A DNA stretch of 9,812 nucleotides from Betaproteobacteria bacterium (GTDB taxonomy: Bacteria; Pseudomonadota; Gammaproteobacteria; Burkholderiales; UBA9220), in NCBI GenBank assembly GCA_003519965.1, contig DOVS01000308.1, positions 1 to 9,812 on the forward strand. Direction: 5' to 3'. A program made the position numbers and the translations under genes. Position 1 is the first letter of the stretch; every line of letters starts with the position of its first letter. Under the pieces are notes generated by a model. That model did not search any database. It was given only the letters and a program-made list of their open reading frames with translations, and had not been told where the DNA came from. Positions 4,874 to 9,812 of this stretch are shown in pieces.

Positions 4874-6847
4874 GTGTGCGCCTTGGATATCACCAGCGAC
4901 GGTGAGTTTCCGGTTCAAGGAGATGGCGGGCGAAACATCCGGCCGGAATCTCCGCTTGCGCCGCTGGGCCGGCTTGACGTGGTTCCCTGGGCGCTTGGCG
5001 GCGATCGCAAGCGGCCGCGTTTCCGCCCGTTAGACAATGCGTCGTTTCCCCACGCGTTGCCGTTGGACCGAGGCGTCGAGCGCGCGTTGCGGGAAATCCT
5101 GGACCATAATTTACTAACCGCCGTGTTTCAGCCGGTGGCGGATTTAAGCGATGCGGCGATCTTCGGTTATCATGCGTCGATTCGCGGCCCTTCCGATAGC
5201 CCGTTGCATGTTCCGGCCAATCTGTTCGCCGCCGCGGAGGCCTTCGGGCTGCGCCCGTCCCTGGAGAAATGTCGCCGCCAAGTCATCCTGGATAGTTTTT
5301 CCCGATTGCGGCTGAACGGGAAGCTTTTCCTTCCCATCGACATGCCGGTAGGGAATGCGGCGGCGTCTTACCGCGACAATTTAGCGGCGGAGGCCGGCAT
5401 GGCGGGTGTTGCCTTTACTCGCGTGGTGGTGCGGGTCGCGCCGCGTCAGCCGGTATTTTGCGATGGTGCTTGGTTGCGGCGCATTGCGGCTTATTATCAC
5501 GCTCATGGGTTTAAGGTTTGCCTGGAAGGCCTAGGCAGCGGCGGAAACTGGTTGCACTTATGGCCAGAATTCGACGCGGATTACGCGGCCATCGATCGCC
5601 ATTTTATCGAAGACCTTTTGCGCGATCCGCTCAAACAGTATTACTTAAGCCGATTATTGGACATTGTTTCCCGCACGGGTTCGATGGCTATCGCCGAAGG
5701 CGTCGAGACGACGGATACATTGGCGCTGCTGAAAAAAATGGGAGCGCCCCTGGGGCGGGGGGCGGTAATCGGGCTAACGCGTGGCCATCCGGCGGTAGCG
5801 CTGCCGGTGGAGGTGATGAAGACCCTCGATCCGGCGGCATGGAAAAACGCCGGCGGCGAGCGGTGCGTCGCGGCGCGAACTACCGCGGAAGCGCTGCTCA
5901 TCGACGTGTCGCCCGTTGCGCCGGGCCAAACCGTGGAGGAAGTATTCGATTTGTTTACGGCCAACCCATCGTTTATCGCGATTCCCGTGGTTAAAGACGG
6001 CAATCCGGTGGGTTTAATCAACCGCTATTTGCTGATCGACCGTTACGCACGGCCTTTCCGGCGCGAGTTGTACGGCAGGAAATGGTGCACGCATTTCATG
6101 GATCCGGCGCCGCTGATCGTGGATAAGAACATCGGCGTCGAGGAATTGAGCCGGTTGGTGGTCGAGTCGGAGCAGCGTTATCTATGGGACGGCTTTATTA
6201 TCACCGATCGCGGCGGCTACATCGGCATGGGCACCGGCCATGCGCTGGTGCGGGAAATGACGCAGCTCAAAGTTCAGGCGGCGCGTTATTCCAATCCCCT
6301 CACCTTGCTGCCGGGCAATGTACCGATTAACGACCATATCGATAATTTGCTCCGTAGCAGCGTAACGTTCGTCGCCGCTTACTGCGACTTGAATAATTTC
6401 AAGCCGTTCAACGATGTCTATGGCTATAACAAGGGAGATGACATTATTCAATTGACGGCGGGTGTCTTGACGGCTTGTACCGACGGGGACAAGGATTTCG
6501 TCGGGCACGTGGGGGGAGACGATTTCGTCGTGTTGTTCCAAAGTACGGATTGGGAGCCGCGTTGCTTGACGGTGCTTGAGAAAATGGAGAGCAGTCTCAG
6601 TCATTTCTTCCGGGCGGAGGATGTTCGGCAAGGCGGGTATTTGGCGGAAGACCGCCAAGGCCGGCGGATTTTTAACGCGTTGCCGAGTCTTGGGATCGGC
6701 GCCGTCACCATCGACCCGACGCTGTTTCCCTCCCATCGGGAAGTGGCGGCGTATGCTTCGGCGGCTAAGAAACAGGCCAAGCGTCAATCGGGTAATTGCT
6801 TGTTTATCGAACGCCGCGAATATAGCCCGCAAAAAGCCGTAACCTAA
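4874..6847 (+). CDS. Hybrid c-di-GMP protein: degenerate EAL, two CBS repeats, GGDEF
   Basis: The 657-residue protein has three parts. Residues about 70-312 follow the EAL phosphodiesterase fold, but the catalytic residues are mostly gone: EAL reads HAS (H100-S102), the Asp pair reads E218-G219, the Lys before D241 is A239, and the late Gln is R295. Only AEGVE (274-278) and D241 survive, so c-di-GMP hydrolysis is unlikely and a sensory or binding role is inferred. Residues about 332-460 look like two CBS repeats, typical adenine-nucleotide sensors. Residues about 475-645 are a GGDEF domain with NPLTLLPGN, metal ligand D505, FKPFND (509-514), GYNKGD and GGDDF at 547-551. GGDDF is a conservative variant, so cyclase activity is plausible. 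No RxxD inhibitory site is present (G538 replaces Arg). No membrane segment is seen. The start is GTG 4874 after GGGGAG (4864-4869). It is divergent from the kinase-like gene. Confidence 0.88.
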   Translation: MCALDITSDGEFPVQGDGGRNIRPESPLAPLGRLDVVPWALGGDRKRPRFRPLDNASFPHALPLDRGVERALREILDHNLLTAVFQPVADLSDAAIFGYHASIRGPSDSPLHVPANLFAAAEAFGLRPSLEKCRRQVILDSFSRLRLNGKLFLPIDMPVGNAAASYRDNLAAEAGMAGVAFTRVVVRVAPRQPVFCDGAWLRRIAAYYHAHGFKVCLEGLGSGGNWLHLWPEFDADYAAIDRHFIEDLLRDPLKQYYLSRLLDIVSRTGSMAIAEGVETTDTLALLKKMGAPLGRGAVIGLTRGHPAVALPVEVMKTLDPAAWKNAGGERCVAARTTAEALLIDVSPVAPGQTVEEVFDLFTANPSFIAIPVVKDGNPVGLINRYLLIDRYARPFRRELYGRKWCTHFMDPAPLIVDKNIGVEELSRLVVESEQRYLWDGFIITDRGGYIGMGTGHALVREMTQLKVQAARYSNPLTLLPGNVPINDHIDNLLRSSVTFVAAYCDLNNFKPFNDVYGYNKGDDIIQLTAGVLTACTDGDKDFVGHVGGDDFVVLFQSTDWEPRCLTVLEKMESSLSHFFRAEDVRQGGYLAEDRQGRRIFNALPSLGIGAVTIDPTLFPSHREVAAYASAAKKQAKRQSGNCLFIERREYSPQKAVT

Positions 6848-6948
6848 GATTTAAGCAGTCCTGGCGGCGCGGTTTGCTAGCGTAAGCGCGCCTCTTCCCG
6901 TCGTTATGCCGATTCCTCTGCGCGCTACGGGCGCCATGCCGGAGGGGA

Positions 6949-6977
6949 TTGACTGGCGCGGCGTTCATCGGTAATAT
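6949..6977 (+). promoter_or_regulatory. Sigma70-type promoter of tpiA
   Basis: TTGACT (6949-6954, 5 of 6 to TTGACA) and TAATAT (6972-6977, 4 of 6 to TATAAT) are separated by the optimal 17 bp. Transcription would start near 6984, about 22 nt before the tpiA ATG, so tpiA can be expressed independently of the upstream gene. Confidence 0.6.
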
Positions 6978-7005
6978 TTTAAACCTTTTTCCTAAAGGGA
7001 TGGTC

Positions 7006-7764
7006 ATGCGCGAGAAGCTTGTCGCGGGAAATTGGAAAATGAATGGCGGCCTCGCCGAAAACGCCCAGTTGCTGGAGGCTGTCATCGCCGGCGTGGCGGG
7101 ACTGCAAGGGGTGCAACGCGCGGTGTGCGTGCCCTTCCCTTATCTTCACCAAGCACAGCGGTCGTTGCAGGGTACGCCGGTCGCCTGGGGCGCGGAGAAC
7201 GTCAGCCAGTACGAAAAGGGCGCTTATACCGGCGAAGTATCGGCGGCGATGCTGCTGGATTTTGGCTGCCGTTACGCGATTGTTGGCCATTCGGAGCGGC
7301 GCGCCTTGTTTGGCGAGGGCGATGGCGCGGTCGCCGATAAATTCAGCGCAGCGCAAGCGGCCGGATTGGTCCCCGTGTTATGCGTCGGTGAAACCTTGGA
7401 GGAGCGCGAGGCCAGTGTGACGGAAGCGGTGGTCTCCCGGCAGTTGGACGCAGTGATCGCGCGCTGCGGCGTGGAAAGCTTAGCAAAGGCGGTGGTCGCT
7501 TACGAACCGGTCTGGGCGATTGGCACCGGCAAAGTGCCTACGCTCGAAGATATCGCCGAGGTGCATGACTTCATGCGCGCTGAACTGGCGAAAAGCCACC
7601 CCGATACCGCTGAAGATATGCGCCTGCTTTATGGTGGTTCCGTTAAGCCCTCCAATGCCGCAGAGATCTTTGCTGTCTCCAATGTGGATGGCGGGCTTGT
7701 TGGTGGCGCCTCGCTGAAAGCCGCCGATTTTGGCGGAATCGTAAAGGCGGCCTCCGAGGGCTAA
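7006..7764 (+). CDS. tpiA: Triose-phosphate isomerase (apparently a two-lineage chimera)
   Basis: This 252-residue TIM-barrel enzyme interconverts dihydroxyacetone phosphate and glyceraldehyde 3-phosphate in the cytoplasm. The catalytic residues are all present: N9 and K11 (AGNWKMN), H95 in VGHSERR, and E167 in AYEPVWAIGTG; the phosphate loop LLYGGSVKPSNA and VGGASLKAADF follow. The start is ATG 7006, with AAGGGA (6995-7000) 5 nt upstream, giving the canonical MREKLVAGNWKMNG. The first about 175 residues resemble beta/gammaproteobacterial TpiA, while the last about 77 (EDIAEVHDFMRAEL, NAAEIFAVSNVDGGLVGG, AADFGGIVKAA) resemble Rhodobacterales. Leucine codons agree: 8 of 15 are TTG/TTA in residues 1-175, but 0 of 6 afterwards. 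The reading frame is intact. No secG follows, although tpiA-secG is frequent in gammaproteobacteria. The stop overlaps the stop of the convergent DUF6456 gene. Confidence 0.96.
   Translation: MREKLVAGNWKMNGGLAENAQLLEAVIAGVAGLQGVQRAVCVPFPYLHQAQRSLQGTPVAWGAENVSQYEKGAYTGEVSAAMLLDFGCRYAIVGHSERRALFGEGDGAVADKFSAAQAAGLVPVLCVGETLEEREASVTEAVVSRQLDAVIARCGVESLAKAVVAYEPVWAIGTGKVPTLEDIAEVHDFMRAELAKSHPDTAEDMRLLYGGSVKPSNAAEIFAVSNVDGGLVGGASLKAADFGGIVKAASEG
7490..7560. other. Probable chimeric junction between two genomes inside tpiA
   Basis: The change in protein resemblance and codon choice within tpiA is centred on the conserved codons for YEPVWAIGTG. All genes to the left look beta/gammaproteobacterial and all to the right look Rhodobacterales. 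A stretch of identical k-mers shared by two tpiA genes is a natural place for an assembler to switch genomes. The exact breakpoint cannot be fixed by eye. Transfer by homologous recombination is the alternative. Confidence 0.65.
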
Positions 7765-8837
7765 CCAGCCATTTTGGTTTCAAGCGGGTCTTCCAGCCCG
7801 TAATGCTGGGCAAGGCGCTGCAGGGCGATCCGCAGCACAACCTTGCCCGAGCGGGCCGACCAGCCAAGGCGCTTTTCGGCCTTTTCCAGCCCGTCCAGAA
7901 AGCAACAGACGCGAAACGCGATATCGGCCAGCCCCGGCCCGAGCGCTGTGAGCGCCTTGGAAACCCGCGCGCGGGCGGCCGAAGGCCCCTCAGCCGGCGA
8001 ATTATCACTAAAGCCACCGCGTGAGGCCGAAGTTAAAAACCGGTCCCAATTCTGCGCAACGCGCGGCCCCATATGGGCCATCTCAAAATCTTCCCGCAGC
8101 CGCTCTCCGGCTGTGATTTGCGCTGGCGAAAGGAAGGCCGCACCATCCGGCCCACGTTTCCGACCCAGCAAGCTCAGCGGGCTTTCGGCAATATTATAGC
8201 GCAGCCGCTTGATGCTGCCATCCTCCGCGACCTTTACATTGCGCTCTTCAAACTCCTGATGTTGCTCTAAAAATCCATTTTCCTCTGCCAGCATCCTGCG
8301 CAAGGCCGCACGGCCAACACCAGTAATGGTATAGCGACCAACAGAGCCGACCTGCTTGCCGCTGATCCATTCTTGCAAGGCAAACCGATGCGCGATGCGG
8401 GTTTCGACCGTCGCCACCTTGCGCGGATCACTTCCTTTTTCCTCTTTAAAAACAGCTGCTTTTGGCATTTTCTTCGAGCTCAACAAAAATGTGCCGCTTT
8501 CAGAAAGGTGCCGCAAAATGCGCTTTGCTTCGGAATTGGTTGTCGGGGATTTGGCCATGTCGATATGCTCCGGATTTTGTGGAAGGAAATCCCGGGCCAC
8601 TGCATCCAACGCCTGATCCACAAGCGGGTCTTCGCGTTTTTCCTCAAATTTACGCACTTGTCGCAAAACTGTAGACGCATGAACCCCCTTTTCTCTGGCG
8701 ATTTGGCGCAGGGGAACCCCGAGCGCTGTATGGTTTAGATATGTTACCGCAATTTCAGGAACCCAATCCGGCAGCGCTGTGGTCAGCGGGCCAAGATTGC
8801 TGAAAGTGTCGGATTTTGTCTGGTTTGCGTCAGTCAC
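7761..8837 (-). CDS. Helix-turn-helix protein with DUF6456 domain
   Basis: This 358-residue protein resembles the DUF6456 family known mainly from Alphaproteobacteria, of unestablished function. Residues about 39-64 (ALGVPLRQIAREKGVHAS through VLRQVRKF) form a probable helix-turn-helix. A middle segment, GRYTITGVGRAALRRMLAEE, looks like a winged or second DNA-binding element. The C-terminal DUF6456 part (about 215-350) contains ESPLSLLGRKRGPDG, AGERLREDFEMAHMGPRV, ALGPGLADIAFRVCCFLDGLE and ARSGKVVLRIALQRLAQHYGL. A regulatory DNA-binding role is inferred. The start is GTG 8837, with AAAGGG (8845-8850) 7 nt upstream. Its stop overlaps that of tpiA (convergent), and it is divergent from the DUF6477-type gene. 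Base composition is less GC-rich than in the left block. Confidence 0.82.
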   Translation of the reverse strand: MTDANQTKSDTFSNLGPLTTALPDWVPEIAVTYLNHTALGVPLRQIAREKGVHASTVLRQVRKFEEKREDPLVDQALDAVARDFLPQNPEHIDMAKSPTTNSEAKRILRHLSESGTFLLSSKKMPKAAVFKEEKGSDPRKVATVETRIAHRFALQEWISGKQVGSVGRYTITGVGRAALRRMLAEENGFLEQHQEFEERNVKVAEDGSIKRLRYNIAESPLSLLGRKRGPDGAAFLSPAQITAGERLREDFEMAHMGPRVAQNWDRFLTSASRGGFSDNSPAEGPSAARARVSKALTALGPGLADIAFRVCCFLDGLEKAEKRLGWSARSGKVVLRIALQRLAQHYGLEDPLETKMAG

Positions 8838-8988
8838 TTTCTTACCCTTTTAATTAAAATTTTAAGCAAATCGTTAATAAACTGCGGTGGTATACATACT
8901 GTTAACCATGCAACGAGGATCAGAATATTTCTTAATTGTTATCAAAGCTCTACAGCGCCGAGCGGTGGTAATACATTAAGCGCAACAC

Positions 8989-9037
8989 CTAACCCCCTGA
9001 TGTATGATTTTAAGAATCAAACATTTCAGGAGGTTAG
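8989..9037 (+). promoter_or_regulatory. Long imperfect hairpin sequestering the Shine-Dalgarno of the DUF6477-type gene
   Basis: CTAACCCCCTGA (8989-9000) is complementary to TCAGGAGGTTAG (9026-9037) in 11 of 12 positions; the right arm contains the whole AGGAGG ribosome-binding site (9028-9033). Inside lies a smaller stem (TGT plus TGATT / AATCA plus ACA, around 9001-9023). If transcription begins upstream of 8989, the mRNA could fold with the ribosome site closed. A DNA operator palindrome is an alternative. Confidence 0.5.
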
Positions 9038-9038
9038 A

Positions 9039-9302
9039 ATGACCAAGAATGCCAACGCTTTTGTTAACATCCGCCGCCCCAAAATATTGATGCAGGCCGC
9101 GCATTTATGCGCCAAAGGCTATAGGCGCGAAACCATGTTGCCGCGCTTACTCGGTGCCAGCTCTGCGCGCGTGGTTGAGCATTTGAAAGCCCGTGAGGAT
9201 GACTTGGAGCAAGAGCGCCGTGCGCGCGCCGGCACCTATCGTGCACAGGCGCATGTTGAGGTGCTATCCGCGCTTATTTCCGAATGTAAGAAGGCAGCTT
9301 AA
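9039..9302 (+). CDS. Small DUF6477-type protein
   Basis: This 87-residue protein begins MTKNANAFVNIRRPKILMQAAH, followed by a basic helix (GYRRETMLPRLLG) and an acidic-basic helical tail (VEHLKAREDDLEQERRARAGTY, then HVEVLSALISECKKAA). The RRPKILMQAAHLCAKGYRR pattern matches my memory of the DUF6477 family of Rhodobacterales, usually encoded beside DUF6456. No function is established, and no signal peptide or membrane segment is present. The start is ATG 9039, with AGGAGG (9028-9033) 5 nt upstream; an in-frame ATG 39 bp earlier is rejected because it lacks a ribosome site and lies in the leader hairpin. The gene is divergent from the DUF6456 gene and convergent with the mttB-like gene 10 bp downstream. 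It is possibly translationally controlled through the leader hairpin. Confidence 0.75.
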   Translation: MTKNANAFVNIRRPKILMQAAHLCAKGYRRETMLPRLLGASSARVVEHLKAREDDLEQERRARAGTYRAQAHVEVLSALISECKKAA

Positions 9303-9312
9303 CGCTTTGATA

Positions 9313-9812
9313 CTACACAAAACTATCCGGCATAGATTCTTTTTTATGCGCAATATAGGCCCGCAAAGCTTCGTCTTTTGCAGGGTCTATAGGCGGCTGC
9401 CGATAGTCGTTTAGCATTTGCTTTACACGGGCATTCGCCAGTTGCACAGCGTCATGGCTGCCCTCTTGGTCCCACTGTTCAAATGGCTTATAGTCCAGCA
9501 CGTTGGTGCGCCAAAACGCATCTTTGAAATTGGCTTGTGTGTGCGCACACCCCAAAAAATGCCCGCCGGGGCCAACCTCTCTGATCGCCCCCATAGCTTG
9601 ACCATTTTCCGAAATATCAACGCCCGCCGCAACCGCGTGCAACACCCCGAGCTGGTCGGCATCGAGCACAAACTTCTCGAAACTCGACACCAAGCCGCCC
9701 TCAAGCCAACCGCATGCGTGCAACATAAAGTTGACACCGCCAAGCAGGGCCGCGTTCAATGTATTGGACGTTTCATAAGCGGCCTGTGCATCGGGCAGCT
9801 TGGCCCCGCACA
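9313..9812 (-). CDS. Trimethylamine methyltransferase (MttB) family protein, C-terminal part (cut by right edge)
   Basis: About 165 C-terminal residues of an MttB/COG5598 protein are visible. This TIM-barrel family moves methyl groups from quaternary or tertiary amines to a corrinoid protein; members include pyrrolysine-containing archaeal MttB and bacterial non-pyrrolysine relatives such as glycine betaine methyltransferase MtgB. Recognisable parts are GAKLPDAQAAYETSNTLNAA at the cut edge, GGVNFMLHACGWLEGGLVSS, FEKFVLDADQLG, REVGPGGHFLGCAHTQANF and FWRTNVLDYKPFEQW. Family proteins are about 500 residues long, so roughly two thirds is missing. The gene ends in TAG at a normal C-terminus (MPDSFV), and no internal amber codon occurs in the visible part. 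The substrate cannot be told from this piece. The apparent TTG start at 9759 is not real, since the frame stays open to the edge. Confidence 0.9.
   Translation of the reverse strand, partial: CGAKLPDAQAAYETSNTLNAALLGGVNFMLHACGWLEGGLVSSFEKFVLDADQLGVLHAVAAGVDISENGQAMGAIREVGPGGHFLGCAHTQANFKDAFWRTNVLDYKPFEQWDQEGSHDAVQLANARVKQMLNDYRQPPIDPAKDEALRAYIAHKKESMPDSFV

Noticed and set aside
6866..6892. GGCGCG/CGCGCC inverted repeat after the EAL-CBS-GGDEF gene as a terminator
   Set aside because: The stem is only 6 bp, the loop is 15 nt and no T-run follows.
6949..7005. An earlier in-frame start for tpiA
   Set aside because: It coincides with the -35 element, and ATG 7006 has a good Shine-Dalgarno and yields the canonical protein.
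7781..8633. 13-nt direct repeat CAAGCGGGTCTTC at 7781-7793 and 8621-8633
   Set aside because: Both copies encode an EDPL sequence in the same protein with similar codons; no flanking similarity suggests duplication or an attachment site.
8902..8909. TTAACCAT resembling a CtrA half-site upstream of the DUF6456 and DUF6477-type genes
   Set aside because: No TTAA-N7-TTAA full site is present; nearby TTAA copies are spaced by 8 rather than 7. Chance is likely in this AT-rich spacer.
9313..9315. Amber TAG of the MttB-family gene as a pyrrolysine codon
   Set aside because: It lies at the natural C-terminus, and the neighbouring gene's stop is 10 bp away. Pyrrolysine in MttB is internal, near residue 334.
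1..9812. CRISPR arrays, insertion sequences, phage genes, tRNA or rRNA
   Set aside because: No regularly spaced repeats, transposase motifs, terminal inverted repeats or conserved RNA segments were seen on either strand.

Overview
The window reads as two blocks of different bacterial ancestry joined inside one gene. Positions 1 to about 7500 are GC-rich and carry genes that resemble beta/gammaproteobacterial families, most likely from a gammaproteobacterium. From about 7540 to 9812 the genes are of a kind I know from Rhodobacterales (Alphaproteobacteria). The switch falls in tpiA, near its most conserved stretch (YEPVWAIGTG). I read it as a probable metagenome-assembly chimera. A natural recombination is possible but less likely. 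These taxonomic calls are from memory of the families, not from a search.

Left block. On the minus strand lie the phosphate ABC transporter genes pstS and the start of pstC (running off the left edge), preceded by a good PHO box with a correctly spaced -10. Next comes a divergent pair: an OlsB-like GNAT N-acyltransferase (minus, ornithine-lipid type) and a GT4 glycosyltransferase (plus). A cytidylate-kinase-like gene is convergent with, and overlaps, the end of the glycosyltransferase gene. It is divergent from a large protein with a degenerate EAL domain, two CBS repeats and a GGDEF domain. PHO-box-like direct repeats with 11-bp periodicity, each followed after exactly 10 bp by a -10-like hexamer, can be found before all five of these transcription units. 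They are strong for pstS and the glycosyltransferase and weaker for the other three. This suggests a phosphate-starvation island: phosphate uptake, replacement of phospholipids by phosphate-free ornithine and sugar lipids, and c-di-GMP signalling. tpiA follows with its own sigma70-type promoter.

Right block. The tpiA stop codon overlaps that of a convergent gene for a helix-turn-helix DUF6456 protein. A divergent small DUF6477-type gene follows, whose Shine-Dalgarno lies within a long hairpin. The 3' part of a convergent trimethylamine methyltransferase (MttB) family gene runs off the right edge.

No tRNA, rRNA, CRISPR array, insertion sequence or phage gene was seen. No gap between genes exceeds 300 bases. 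The most unusual items are the chimeric join, the clustered PHO-box candidates, the lipid-remodelling pair and the hybrid EAL-CBS-GGDEF protein.
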